DNA of 64,000 bases, from assembly GCA_024516035.1 (NCBI GenBank), contig CM044959.1, forward strand, positions 20,418,525-20,482,524, read 5' to 3'. The translations under genes were made by a program, and so were the position numbers. Shown in pieces: positions 11,219 through 23,290 of the stretch; the stretch's first letter is position 1, and each line of letters opens with the position of its first letter. The notes under the pieces are model-generated. The model searched no databases, was not told the origin of the DNA, and saw only the letters and a list, made by a program, of their open reading frames with translations. The DNA comes from Bactericera cockerelli (taxonomy: Eukaryota; Arthropoda; Insecta; Hemiptera; Triozidae).

Positions 11219-11402
11219 CTGGGTAGGAAGAACTATTAAGGCGACGCAGATCATGATGACCATGTAGAGCTGTGACGGCCAGATGTCTGGCACAAAGTCC
11301 CCGTAGCCTACTGTGGAGAAGGTGACCACAACGTAGTATGTGGCCTGGAACAGGTTGAGATGCCGGTGACCCGCCCTTTGGAAATGCTGGATACCGCAAA
11401 CA
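11219..11402 (-). CDS. SLO2: SLO2 exon: pore helix, selectivity filter and S6
   Basis: The 184-bp exon encodes residues 212-272. It starts [11 protein letters not shown], continues through the pore helix [14 protein letters not shown] to the selectivity filter TVGYGD (about residues 241-246), and then the S6 gate [23 protein letters not shown] identifies a K+-selective pore; CGIQH before the pore helix and IWPSQL after it are SLO2 signatures. The acceptor is ccccag|T and the donor is ACCCAG|gtgagc. No residue expected for conduction is missing. Confidence 0.97.
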
Positions 11403-12900
11403 CTGGGGAAAAAGATGATAAAGGGTTAATTTGAGAATCGGAATGAAATCAAAAGAGAACTTTCTATACAGCAGTGGTTCTTAAGTCCTGATTATAAATG
11501 TGTATTTTATTATAGGTGGAGAAATTTAAAGGAAATTTGTTTATTTGCCCTTGGAAAATCTTGTACCTATAAAATTACTTTTTTTACCCTAATATTAATC
11601 TATTATTATTTTTGTATTTGAAAAAATACCTTCTGGAAATCCTACCATAATAAAATCCACCGATAATTTCTTTATTACAAGTGATAAGAGTATAAAGGTA
11701 AGGGCTGAATATCTCACAATTTGGGATTTCTTCAACCTATCTTTTCGTTCCAATATGAGAGTAGAAATTGAGGTATTTTTTTGTACAGCTATTGAGGGTC
11801 GTTGCAATAAATTTTATGGTTGATCATGTAAATTTTCTTGCCCTTATAGGTAAACCAGTACTCATGTTTCGGGGTTGCTTTTTTATATAAAAATTGAAAA
11901 AGCCACAGGAATACAGAGAAAATAGAGAATAGTAAAAGCAAAATATGAAAGTGGAGGAGGGATAAAAACATCCAGTTGGGGAGGTAAAAAATATAACAAG
12001 AGAGAGGGAAGGGAGAGAGCACATTAGTATTCATGACATACATACACGAGGAGAGCGTTAAGTTTATTCAAACAGAATAGTTGAAGAAGGCTTTGGATGT
12101 AAACAACTTGAACTCGAGCAAGGAATTGTACGGCAAGATAAAAACACCAGAAGCAACAGTGTACTAGTCATAATTATTATTAGTGTGTAAGCAATGGAAA
12201 ACAATCGTGGAGTGAAAACACTTGGAGCAACGTCATGGTCAACTGTCAATTTATTGGTGGAAACTTTTTTTCCAGTTCCTGTCATCTTATTTGGAGATTG
12301 AGAAAAATAAATAAATAAATGTATGGCACATCTAGTTCACAAAGGTTACATTACGTTCATATACAGACCAACAAAATGTCTGCTTCTTAGGTGCAGCTAC
12401 ATACTGCTGTGGAGATATATCTACCATAGAGTCCGTGAAAAAATAAATTAACCAAACAACACTGAATAATTCATGAAATGTATTTAAATTATATTTTTTG
12501 AATTTCTAGATTGCGTTGATAGACACCCCAAAAGAACATATAATTTTCATGAAAACATTTTTTTTTTTTTTTTACAAATAATGGTAAAGATAAACTTCAG
12601 AACAAAAAATATTCTTTTCAAAGACATAAGTTAATAATAAGCTTTTTTTTCGGAATCCAAAATTCTTTTGAAAACTTTAGGAGCAAAAATATTAAACCGA
12701 TGTTACAAGATTTTTTCATGCAATATTTTTAACAATTTATCATAATCATTTTAAATAATTTATCGCAACAGCTGTTAGGTTTGCAGATTTTAAGTTTAGC
12801 TTTAAGAAAGTCAACAGAATTTTAACATTAATCTGTTAAGTAATACCCTTTCGAAAACCCAAATCAGGCTACATTTTATCGTATTTAAAGAAGGCAGTGA
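11403..12900. other. Intronic AT-rich DNA without recognised elements
   Basis: The 5' side of this stretch flanks the SLO2 pore exon. Only short T/A runs and a loosely purine-rich zone near 11890-12060 are seen. No coding segment or repeat with a second copy in the window was identified. Confidence 0.45.
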
Positions 12901-12954
12901 CTTTGATTATTACATATTTAATCCAATAACTAAACAAGGAACGAAGAGAAAGAG

Positions 12955-13315
12955 TATATCTATACAGTTGAGAGTATATATAAGAGGAGAAAGAGAACAG
13001 GACAAAGAGAAGGAGTAGGAGGAGGAGGAGTAGGAGGAGGAGGAGGAGGAAAAGGAATAAGAGGAGGAGGAGGAATAAAAGGAAGAAGAGGAAGAGGAAA
13101 AAGAGGAGGAGAAAGAGAAGGAGGAGGATGACGAGGAAGAGAAGGAGGAGGAAGAGAAGGAGGAGGAAGAGGAAAAGGAGGAGGAGAAAGAGGAGGAAAA
13201 GGAGGAGGAGGAAGAGGAGGAGGAGGAGGAGATGAAGGAGGAGAGGAATAAATAGTGAGAGAATAAGAAGATAAACATAATCGAATGAGAATAAGAGGAG
13301 AGAGAAAGAGAGGAC
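12955..13315 (+). repeat. GGA/GAA polypurine tract
   Basis: About 360 bp are nearly pure purine on the plus strand (repeats of ggaggagga and gaagag). In the SLO2 transcript this is a polypyrimidine tract. It could form a triplex (H-DNA); that is an inference from sequence only. Confidence 0.9.
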
Positions 13316-13768
13316 CTATTAAACTGTATTTTGTAGTCACTTCTTTTTCAATGGGAGGCGCTGTAATCCTGTGAAATATTCAAATTTTGCACGGAAAATG
13401 CTGAGGCTAAAACGATTTTCCAAAAGAAAAGTTCACACCATTGGATTTTCTGTGGAAAAGTTTCTCTCAAGCTAAACTTGCTCGTCATGAGCGCTCGAGG
13501 AAAATCTCTTAAACTTTCTGGAAAGACGGATGGTGAAGAGTTGTTCAGTTGTTGTGTATGACTCGTCTTTTCTTGACTGTGAATTTGCTCCTGCACCTTG
13601 AAAACTTAGGTTAGGTTCTAGGCTGTATATGCTATGTAGCTATCTGTACTGTAGTAACAGACCTTTAATCTTTTTATAGTAATGTGAAGAAAGATTCTCT
13701 TTGACTCCTCCTTAGCTACTTTACGAAAATCCTCTGTTCGTAAATTTATTTATTTTTTATTTATAAAC

Positions 13769-13898
13769 AACTAGCGGGTTACACCCGCCGCTTCGCCAGC
13801 CCATCAAACACCACAACGCACACAACACACCCACACACACACCACACACCATCCACACACACACACCACACCACACCACCACACACACACACACACCA

Positions 13899-13929
<31 letters not shown>

Positions 13930-14818
13930 CACCACACAACACACCACACACACCACACACACACACCACACACACACCACCACACCACACACACACCACA
14001 CACACACACCACACACACACACCACACACACACACACCACACACACACACCACACACACACCACACACACACCACACACACACCACACACACACACACAC
14101 ACCACACACACACCACACACACACCATACACACACACACACCACACACACACACACACACACACCACACACACCACACACACACACACCACACACACACA
14201 CACAAAATGTCATTTAGGTTTGAAAAAAAACCTGAATATTTTTTGTCGCCCATCTATTTTCTGGCCTTCCCCGGCGTAGCTCAAGAATGGCTCATCAGAA
14301 TTTCGCGATCAATATGTCAAATGAAAGCCTAAACCCTTGCCTAAAACTTTCTCGCTCTGAGTTGATAGGTCGTCACTTCAAATTTCGAGAAAAAATGTCA
14401 TTTAGGTCAAAAAACGTGAATATTTTACATGTTACCCATCCATTTTTTTACCTTACCCGGCGTAGCTCAAGAACGGCTCATCAGAAATTCGCGATCGATA
14501 TGTCAATTGAAAACTCAAGCCCTTGCCTAAAACTTTCTCGCTTTGAGTTGATAGGTCGTCGCGACAAATTTCGAGAAAAAATGTCATTTATGTCAAAAAA
14601 CGTGCATTTTTTTTGCGTCACCCATCTATTTTTTATCCTTACTCATTGTAGCTTAACCTCAGGGAGATATAATCTAGCCTAGAAGAATTTCCTGATCCAA
14701 GCGGACCTATGTGCAAAATTTCAGGTTTCTCGGTCAAACGGTGTGGATTTGTATAAAGAACATACATACATACACACACACACACATACATACAGACAGC
14801 TTTCTTTTATAGATATAG
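13769..14818. mobile_element. Unclassified interspersed element with CACACCA array and ~187-bp tandem units
   Basis: It begins aactagcgggttacacccgc and ends near cagctttcttttatagatat. It contains a cacacacca-type array at 13803-14204. That is followed by units starting at 14207, 14395 and 14581 that share atgtcattta-gt, ccggcgtagctcaagaa and aaactttctcgct. Such 5' gc-hairpin and 3' acatacatacacacac...tatag ends are typical of short insect repeats, but I cannot assign a class. Confidence 0.55.
13803..14204. repeat. CACACACCA-type microsatellite
   Basis: About 400 bp of (CA)n interrupted by regular extra C (caccacacac). The cysteine/valine-only frames on the minus strand are repeat artefacts. 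Confidence 0.95.
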
Positions 14819-14945
14819 ATTGGATCAAGCTTTGTTCACATTTTTTTATGTACAATGAACATAATAATAAGTTATGAAATAAATATAAACAAAGCCTGAT
14901 CAAGGGTGGTGATACTGCCTTCGGCATTCTCTTACAATTTATGAA
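14818..14945 (+). repeat. Dispersed repeat paired with 9240-9355
   Basis: It begins attggatcaagctttgttc and ends at ccttcggcattctcttaca. It directly abuts the preceding element. Confidence 0.55.
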
Positions 14946-15658
14946 TACAGCAATCTTGATTCATTGGTATAGTTATTATTCCTGCAAATTTCTTTCTTAC
15001 GAGAAAAAAATTGCACATTGTATACCTACTATACAATTATACATTATATCAGGCGCAAATAAAATTAATATTGTTTAATTTTATGTGTTTGGAATTGTTT
15101 TTTTTTTTTTTAGGTGCAGGTACTTTTTTGAAAAAAATGTTCAACAACTAGGAAATTGAATTATAGATAAAACAAAGTTAGCCTAAATCTACTTCATTTT
15201 TTTACGAGTCTGTCAGACTGATTCAAGAAATAACGAGAACATTTTACATTTACATAATATTTCATCCCTGCCTGTGCAATTCTTCAATGCTACGGTCTCA
15301 TCCCATCCATTTAGTGGTAAACTTTATGGGGTCACTTTCATAATTTATGCTGCTTTCTTGCAGATCTATTCATGGACGTTTGAGTCCATTAATCTTCATG
15401 AACCTTACCACACTGCTTTCAACCTAGATCCATTAGCAAGATTATGGATTATGGACACGTTATTATCATGGACCTTTTGTGCGGATTATTTATCCTGATT
15501 AGCCGCCAGGACACAACTAGGTGGGGTCGAGGAGTCCTCCTTGCAACTGTTGTGATTAACGGTGCATTAAAACGCCAACCCTTGTGCAGTCTACTCTGTT
15601 GCACAATATTATCCTGTCCTATACAAGACAAGGCAGGTAAAGTGATAATAAAAATGCT

Positions 15659-15723
15659 ACATTATTTATACTGTCTGGTTAGGATTTAAGTTCCACTCTT
15701 TAACTCCCATTATTCCAGCAGTA
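15659..15723 (-). mobile_element. Family-1 SINE tail fragment (reverse)
   Basis: The minus strand reads ctgctggaataatgggag, then aaccagacagtataaataat, matching the 3' end of family-1 SINEs at 26060-26130 and 58220-58270. Confidence 0.65.
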
Positions 15724-15884
15724 TTTTTTTTTACCGTTTTACATGATTGTTTTACTTCCGATAAATTTATAATATTAGAAGTATTGTGTTTCTGTACATA
15801 TTAATTATAAAAAGATGAAATTTACAATGAAAGTAGGAAGAAAATAAAATCAATTTTTTTTAGGACAGAAGAGAAACAAAAGAC

Positions 15885-15901
15885 ATAAAGACAGAGAGAG
15901 A

Positions 15902-15953
<52 letters not shown>

Positions 15954-16565
15954 GAGAGAGAGAATGAGAAGAGATAAGGAAAGAAATAACTTAAATTAAG
16001 AAGAGAAATTGTATTGTGAGGTTAAATTGAAGGATAAATTGCGGAAAGAGAAGTAGTTGGATTAAAAAGGGCAATACTTTTCTTCTTTGGTTAAATTACA
16101 GGACAGAGAAATAATGTGAAAGGAGGGAGATGGTAGATAAATCTAGAAGAGCAATGATTTTCTGAGAGTAAATTGAAGGAAAACATAACGGAAAGAGAGA
16201 AGCGACATATTATATCTATACAGATAAAAAAAAAAGATTGGAAGAGAAAAAGAGAGAAATAAATTCTTGCTAACAATATTTCACTTTCTCGTGAGATGAA
16301 GAATAGAAAATAATAAGAAAGAATGGAAAAATGTTGAAAAAAAGAGATGGAGGAAAAAGATAAAAATATTAGAAATAAAAATAATGATAATGGAGAGATA
16401 AAGGGTATAGAGAGGGGGAGAGATAAAGAGCAGAGAGAGGGGGGAGAGGGGGAGAGATAAAGAGTAGAGAGAGGGGGGAGAGGGGAGAGAAAGCAGTTGA
16501 TGTATAGAAGGAAGAAGAGAGGAAGGGGAAAATGAAACAAATAATAATATCGCTTCATTTGAAGA
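15885..16565 (+). repeat. GA-rich microsatellite and purine tract
   Basis: A pure (GA)n run at about 15893-15965 is followed by degenerate purine-rich sequence with gagaggggga repeats to about 16500. No gene. Confidence 0.85.
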
Positions 16566-17315
16566 ATTCACAAACATGTGGTGGTTTTAGAATCTACAAG
16601 AAAAACCGGGTAGGTCAAATTTTCGACGAATACAATACTTTCCTTATAATATGATAAGGAAAGTAAAAATCTATTGCCATAATTACTATGCATTGTGTAT
16701 AAATCAATAAGGGATAATTGTGAAATTTCTGCAAAATGCTTTCTTTTAATTTATGCGAGGTTAATAAAATTATTATATTTATCTTTTTTTACAATGTGGA
16801 CGAAATCAATTAAAAAACAGTAGCTTATTCTACTAAAACATTAAGAATTTTCTCACAAAATTGTCACAAAAATTTTCTTAGAAGCTTTAGCTAAGGAAAA
16901 GTACCTTTGTACCTATATGTTATCTTATTAATCTTGTGATTAAAAAAATTAATTAAAAAAAAAAAAATAGTAACATCGCTAGTATAATAATAGTTCACTT
17001 CTTAGCACGGAGTCAGGCCTTCCTCAAGTGCATAATGCATGATTTGTACATCAACTGCATAATCTATGACTTTTATCTGATGTTGTATTGCAGTACCACT
17101 GCATTCGTAATTGCCTAGATTCTGTGTTCCGCATGATTGCAGGGAACAGTTAATGAGAAATTTAGTTGGTTTACGAGTGAATAAATTATTCGTTTCAACA
17201 GCTCAACTCCATAGGTTTCGATGCATTTTCTACACAATGTAAGAATCCAAATTATAAAAATCCCGGAATCAAACTACTTATACTAGTAATGTACCATATG
17301 AGATTTTTTTTGTTT

Positions 17316-17462
17316 TATTAAAGATGAGTGTTTCACAGCCTTTTTTATTGCGAAGCCATGAAAAAGGAGCTACTGTAAACGCTTGTGGTCTGTGTTGTAG
17401 CCTACCCATCCCGTAGACGGCCCTCTGATGGGCGAGAAGTGACACAATACTTCCCATTTAGG
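17316..17462 (+). repeat. Dispersed 147-bp repeat, copy 1
   Basis: It shares aaagatgagtgtttcac-gcc, then ggagctactgta-ac-cttgtg, and ctgatgggcgagaagtgaca with 27385-27534. In this copy a tRNA-Asp-like element follows immediately at 17466. Confidence 0.8.
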
Positions 17463-17514
17463 TGCTAGGTCAACACGAGCGCACCCGAAGGTATCCCTTA
17501 CAAACAACTGTAAC

Positions 17515-17625
17515 CAAATTTTGAATACAATGTTTTTGTCGGCGCGGGGGTTCGAACCCGGACCTTTCGCATGACAAGCGAGAGCTTAACCACTGAGTTA
17601 TTCGTGCGCTCGAAAGTCTTGTAAC
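17515..17625 (-). mobile_element. tRNA(Asp)-like SINE head (reverse)
   Basis: The minus strand reads taactcagtggttaagc (A box), an anticodon-loop-like ttgtcat (GTC), and ccgggttcgaacccccgcgc (B box). The acceptor stem does not close cleanly and repeat sequence surrounds it, so it is treated as a tRNA-derived element and not a functional gene. Confidence 0.55.
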
Positions 17626-18326
17626 CGAAGTATCTTGTGGATCCGTTGTTGGTTTGAATTCCACCCGCTCAATGAATCTTGCTCGTTCCTCCAAAATATA
17701 CATGCCCCGCCCCCACAAGCTACGTGGTCAATATATTTTTCATGGTTTTATTACGTGCAAATTCTTACATCGCTTCAGAAGGATGAGAAAAATGCTAATG
17801 TGCCAGTCAAAAAAAAATATTATATTCCTTCACACCATTTATTTTCACAGCATACTAGGCACGTATTTGTTTATAGTTTATGTAGAGCCTAACGAGAATA
17901 ATAAATCATTAGATACTACCCCGGGAGACTGCTCACAGACTGTTCTGAATTTTCTTACCATTATAAAACTCGTAAAAAACATGAAATATGGATAATATTA
18001 GGGATTTTAAATCTGCAAAGGTTTTTAGGGCCTCACTAAAGTAAACAGTAAGCTATGTCGCCACCGAGAGGTTTTAATGGTAGACAACATAGTAAACATA
18101 AACAATAGTTTCAGCATGTTAGACCTACTCGTTATGTCTCATTTAATATTTCAGCATAGTAGATCAATGTAAAACACACATTAAAATTAGTCTGTAATAT
18201 AAAAGCTTTAAAAACTCTATCCAGTCTCGAATGATCCTGATATTAAAGAGAGATTAACAAAAAAAAGTGGCAATATTCTTGAGCTACTTCAAGAATTCTA
18301 GCTAATTATTCTTTGAAAGATTTTGA

Positions 18327-18520
18327 TTTATTTGGGTTTAACGTCGCTTTCATCTGCCTGTTCACATCACGACGGGGGTGTAACCGTCCATTCACAGGAA
18401 ACTCACCAAGCTGGGTGGGGCTCGAACACCAGAATCACAAAGTCTTCATTTCGCCGGACATTACTTAACTTCGGTGATCTTACGAGAAGCGGTACATTCA
18501 ACGCGTCATCGACGCTGGCT
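18327..18520 (-). mobile_element. 5S rRNA-derived SINE, best-preserved copy (reverse)
   Basis: The minus strand begins gccagcgtcgatgacgcgtt, continues gaatgtaccgcttctcgtaa and gatcaccgaagttaagtaat, then gtccggcg. This parallels 5S rRNA from its 5' end through the internal promoter (gcc-acg...gcttctcgtccgatcaccgaaattaagc). A unique body and the tail gaaagcgacgttaaacccaa follow. 5S-headed SINEs (SINE3 class) are known in other animals. Confidence 0.8.
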
Positions 18521-18663
18521 TTTTTAAAAGTGGAATGAAACTCGAATTTTATCTTTAAAAAACCTGCCATGAAATTAAAGAGTTAAAGCAAAGCAAAAAG
18601 AAAAACCATTTTTTTTATCTTGAGAAAACTCTCTTAGAATAAAAAAGAGTAATCTCAACTCAC

Positions 18664-18758
18664 CTTGTAAAAACTAAACATAACAAAGTGGCAGACAGAA
18701 TCATGAGCTGTTGAGACAATGCAGACTGGGACTTCTGCATGGCTCTGTGAAGATCATT
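18664..18758 (-). CDS. SLO2: SLO2 exon: S4-S5 linker and S5
   Basis: The 95-bp exon encodes residues 180-210 plus two bases of Ser211. It starts NDLHRAMQKSQSALSQQLMI, the S4-S5 linker with the NDLHRA motif, and continues into the S5 helix LSATLLCLVFT. The acceptor is ttccag|AA and the donor is TACAAG|gtgagt. The two trailing bases (AG) join the first T of the pore exon. A 5S-derived SINE lies about 140 bp downstream in the next intron (18327-18520). Confidence 0.94.
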
Positions 18759-19430
18759 CTGGAACAGAAGTGGTAGAGTCAGCATGGGAAGATATAATGA
18801 GGTAGTTATTAACTGGAGTTACTGGGTCAAGACTCAAGCTGAGACTTTTAACTTTATAAAATAGGTAAAATTTAATGCATTCAATTGTTGCCTGTTTGAG
18901 ATACAGTAGTCTATTTGAGCTACCTATTAAGTTGTTTCCGGTGCTAATCCACAAATGTGGCGTCCGTGGCTTGGTGTCTGTCCCACTTAGCTTTCATGCA
19001 TGCGTTGTAAAAAACTCTTTATTAATCCCTTTTTTGCACAACTAACAAACACCTAAGTATAACTATTTATTTAATTTCAATTTGCGATGTTACTTATTGC
19101 GCTTAGAAAAATAGATTAGAACTAAATATTTTATTTTTTTTTACCAAAAAAGTATACGAATCCATCGAAATCCAAGAAGTTATGACATTTTAAACTCAAA
19201 CACTTTCAATGATATGGCAATATTAAAAAGGTTTTTTCTTTGTGGTTTAGAAAGAAGCTCTCACTATTTTTCCTCACGAGGTATGAATAAACCCCGGGCA
19301 TCCAATGTACAGAGTAGAAAGCTGGGATTCAAACTAAGGTTACCGTGCGTGCAAAACTCGTGGTGTAGGCCACGGTGACAATAAACTAGCAATATTATAT
19401 TGTAAAATAAAAATAAAACTTTATACTTAC

Positions 19431-19514
19431 AAACATATTTTCTAAAGATTTTTTTGCTAACCAACAATTTAAAAATATAGGAATGAACATGTTTCTCAAT
19501 TGGGGATTCACAAT
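19431..19514 (-). CDS. SLO2: SLO2 exon: S3-S4 turn and S4
   Basis: The 84-bp, phase-0 exon encodes residues 152-179. It starts [20 protein letters not shown] and ends KKSLENMF. The motif [18 protein letters not shown] is diagnostic for SLO2. Unlike S4 of Kv or SLO1 channels it lacks arginines at every third position, in line with the weak voltage dependence known for this family. The acceptor is tttcag|A and the donor is ATGTTT|gtaagt. Confidence 0.93.
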
Positions 19515-19854
19515 CTGAAACAAAAACAATCATCAATTGTAAAAGATATAATTTCTATAATTATATTAAAAATTGATCTCTTGGTTTTGCCAGAATTAGT
19601 AAAAATATGTATTATGTATGTACTGAAATTGTTCATAAACACCTAACTTTTATGACACTTATGATCTATAATAACAATAACACTCGACCGTTACCTTCAA
19701 ATAGAAAGAGAGAGAAGAAGCAGGTATGCCGAATTGAAAAACTCGATAAGGAGTAGGATTTACACAAATATTATTGCATTTCCTATTTATTTTCTCTCTT
19801 ATACTACAAGCTTAAGGAGAAGGGCTATGAAACAGTAGAAAAAGATGATAAGAA

Positions 19855-20400
19855 TTTGAGAGAGGGATATCGGGTGAGAGGGAGAAGGATGGAGATATAT
19901 TGGGTGAGAGGGAGAAGGATGGAGAGATATTGGGTGAGAGGGAGAAGGATAGAGAGATATTGGATGAGAGGGAGAAGGATAGAGAGATATTGGATGAGAG
20001 GGAGAAGGATAGAGAGATATTGGGTGAGAGGGAGAAGGATAGAGAGATATTGGATGAGAGGGAGAAGGATGGAGATATATTGGGTGAGAGAGGAGAAGGA
20101 TGGAGAGATATTGGGTGAGAGGGAGAAGGATAGAGAGATATTGGATGAGAGGGAGAAGGATAGAGAGATATTGGATGAGAGGGAGAAGGATAGAGAGATA
20201 TTGGGTGAGAGGGAGAAGGATAGAGAGATATTGGATGAGAGGGAGAAGGATAGAGAGATATTGGGTGAGAGAGAAGGATAGAGAGATATTGGGTGAGAGA
20301 GAAGGATAGAGAGATATTGGTGAAAGGGAGAAGGATAGAGAGATATTGGATGAGAGGGAGAAGGATAGAGAGATATTGGATGAGAGGGAGAAGCAGGAGA
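19855..20400. repeat. 30-bp minisatellite, about 18 copies
   Basis: The unit is gagagggaga, aggatagaga, gatattggat with a/g variants at the end. The period is 30 bp, so it gives open frames on both strands (10-residue repeats); these are artefacts. It lies in the SLO2 intron between S3 and S4 exons. Confidence 0.95.
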
Positions 20401-20419
20401 GAAGATTTGACACCTGTCA

Positions 20420-22320
20420 TAGTCAGTGTGTGGAAACGTATCCCTACAGTGCCCCACTTCCCTCCCTCCCCACCTCCCTCCCTCCCTCCCTGTCCTGGTA
20501 CCTAGAACTCCATCTCACATTGGAAAGCTCTGCAAACAGTTTCACAAATAAATTATGTACCTAGTTACCTGCACTACATAGCTGCAAAAATTCCGACGTC
20601 TCTCTTTAATTACATTGCGATCCTTTTCTTTCTGACCTAATACCTTCGCTTGCCGTTTCATAATATTTCAATTTGGGTCTAGTTTATGGATGTTCGTAAG
20701 AGTAGATATGTAATAAATTGGACTTCTTATGATTTCCTTTCATAGTGTAATAGATTTTTAGGTTGCTTTGATAGAGCATTATTATTAAAAAAATTAATAA
20801 TAATGCGCTATCAAAGTCAGATTCATTTTAAAAGAACAATTATATTAGATAATTATGGGCATTCTACGTATCAATAGAAGATGTATTGAAACTACAAGAG
20901 ATCCTGATGTATTATAATATCCGAACGTAGAAGAAGAATTTCATTTTCAATCATGTCACTGATGATATTTTAAAGAAAAAAGGCAATTGAGTTTGCGAAA
21001 TAATAAAATAATAATTATTATCAACCATTTTTGAACTTGGGAAAAGTGATTTTTTATATACATAATATATGTACATTGTACATTTGTACCTACACAACTA
21101 TACATATATTATAACTCATAATTATACATATATATGATACCTATATGATTCATACCTACAACCTACGTACTATTATATTATAAAGTATATAAAAAGTATA
21201 TATTATATTATAAAGTATATGTGTTTATAATTATATTTTAGAAACTACCTATCGATATGTATTAATCTTGATTAACCTGCCTCTAGATTCTCTACGTGCC
21301 TTCTCTTCATGATCCTTTGTTTTCAACACAATGGGTTAGGAATTTTGAGAACCACAAAAACTAAAACACAAAAATTGGCAAAATATGAACATAAAACTAT
21401 AATTTTCCATGCATTATTGAAGACTGATATTCCAGAACCCACGTTGAAGGTTTATATTAATTGCACGTTGCATACTTAGAAAATACCAGGCGCTCATACG
21501 AATTATTTCAAACATCATCCGTTACAACCAAGTTCATTATTCCTTAAGATGAAAACGCAGCACCCCCGCTGCTAGAAAATTATGACTAGAAAATTATGGA
21601 ATTTAAACTCAAGTCAGTAACTTTAGCAGAGTGTTCTTGGGGAATCGGAATAATTTTGAAAGCTTAAGCTTTAAATGAAGCGATGGTGTATCTTGAAATG
21701 TTCATAGGAAGACGTATGAATCTATTTTACAATACCTATATTACAGGGAAGGTATGTGAAATTGAAAACTTATAGTTATTCCCATGAGTGATACCTGTAT
21801 CTAAACAATAATAATACGACAGTACGACTCTTCATTTCTACAATTTATGCTAGAATGCTGATCATCGTTTTAATTTGTGCCCAATCATATCGATATGAAA
21901 ATTCCTATCCGTGTATGCATAATATATAAAACATTTTTTCATCGATTAATTATAAAAGAATTTGAGCTGTATTGCATAGGTATGTAATGGCTAGGCTTTT
22001 TATTTCAGTTAGGTTTTACAGTAAAATTAGAAATGCCTGACAAGTCTGACAAGCGAGACGGTAGTTTTGTGGTGTGCAGTAGAATAATATCATCTACTCA
22101 CGAGGAAGAGTGACATTAAGTTGATATAGTAAAGAGAAAAGAGCGAAGAGAATGGCAAACAAACAATGTCGGGTGTATTCGATATTCGAAAGAACGATAG
22201 AGAAAATGTCTGCAAACTGTTTTAACATTTTGCAAAGAAATATTTTGTGTGTTTTAATTTATGGGTTTAAATAGGAAAAAGTGAAAACTATTGAATACGT
22301 AAAATTATAAAGTAACTAGC
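20420..22320. other. AT-rich intron with small hairpin
   Basis: A hairpin at 20769-20817 has arms tttgatag-gcattattatt and its complement around aaaaaaatt. Otherwise this is AT-rich sequence with ta/ata runs at 21050-21240. No gene or repeat family was recognised. Confidence 0.5.
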
Positions 22321-22326
22321 GTAAAT

Positions 22327-22701
22327 GTACCAATTATTTGACAGTGAAAGGCGACCATTATTTTCGAAACTTTTTTTTCAACCCTCGTAAAAATTTAACC
22401 CCTAATCAGGAGGTTAGATCAAATAAAATCGTTAGGAAAGGGCATTCAACCATAGAAATGTGCCACAACCTACCAACCTCCATGAAGTTGAAAAGTGCCG
22501 ACCATAAGAAGATTTGGGAAAAGGCAAAGTGAAAGAAGATGATTAAATTTTAAATTAAGAAAACAAAAAGACAAGTATTCTTTTGTACCTTTCTCCTGAT
22601 ATCAATAGGAATTCTAACATGGCTCCGAGTAAGATTTTATGAGGGTTGAAATAAAAGTGACAAAATAATGGTCGATTTTTACACTGTCAAATAAATGGTA
22701 C
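22327..22701. mobile_element. Short inverted-repeat (MITE-like) element, 375 bp
   Basis: The left end gtacca-ttatttgacagtg, then gaccattattttcg and ttttcaaccctcgtaaaa, is mirrored at the right end (cctcataaaatcttac... to ...cactgtcaaataaatggtac). Arms are about 70 bp with a roughly 230-bp centre. No transposase is encoded. A clear target duplication was not found. Confidence 0.7.
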
Positions 22702-23099
22702 AAGTACCCTTATTAGTTTGAAAATTAAAAAGGTATCCTTAATTTACAGAATAATAATAAGTGAACTATCCCCTGTTAAGCTATTCATAAATTATTATTA
22801 TTATGGCTAGTAGAAGAAACATGTTTAAGGATAAGATCAAATTTTAACTTTTTTTAAATACATACCTATAATTGAAAATTTCACAACATCGTTTTATCTG
22901 ATGCGACTGATAATGTTCTTACTATGCAAAATATTAAATTAATAACGGGCAACATGATTGGAAATCTCCATAGGCCAAGGAGGTAGGATGGAGGAGGGGG
23001 GAGGGCGGTAAACCAGAACGTCATAATAAAATCCAACGAGATTACTTATTTATGAAAATCGCGTGCTATGGTCGGAACGAAAATCCGTCCAGTAAAACT

Positions 23100-23290
23100 A
23101 TTCAATTTTCCATTTATTCCCGTTGAGGACGAAGAGTGATCGGTTGAAGAGGATGAAAGGAAAGAAGAGAAAGAGAGGAGAAACCAGAGAAAGAGAGGTC
23201 AGCAAGAGAGGGAAAGAAGAGAAAGAGAGGGGAAGCAATAGAGGGGAGGAAAGAGAGGGGAAGGAAAAACAATAGAAGGAGTGGTTAGAG
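23100..23290 (+). repeat. GA-rich purine tract
   Basis: Degenerate agagaggggaag repeats. No gene. Confidence 0.7.

Noticed and set aside
12910..13340. Poly-serine and poly-proline frames
   Set aside because: GGA polypurine tract; composition artefact.
13757..14253. Three long Cys/Val-rich frames on the minus strand
   Set aside because: Translation of a CACACCA microsatellite; no start context and no non-repeat domain.
15274..15498. 74-codon plus-strand frame starting MQFFNATVSSHPFSGKL as a gene
   Set aside because: No domain, no second copy, no splice support; chance length in AT-rich DNA.
17515..17625. Functional tRNA(Asp) gene
   Set aside because: The acceptor stem does not pair, and it sits directly after a dispersed repeat.
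19799..20457. Frames of about 200 codons (Ser/Leu/Pro) and 141 codons (Arg/Glu)
   Set aside because: Products of the 30-bp minisatellite on both strands.
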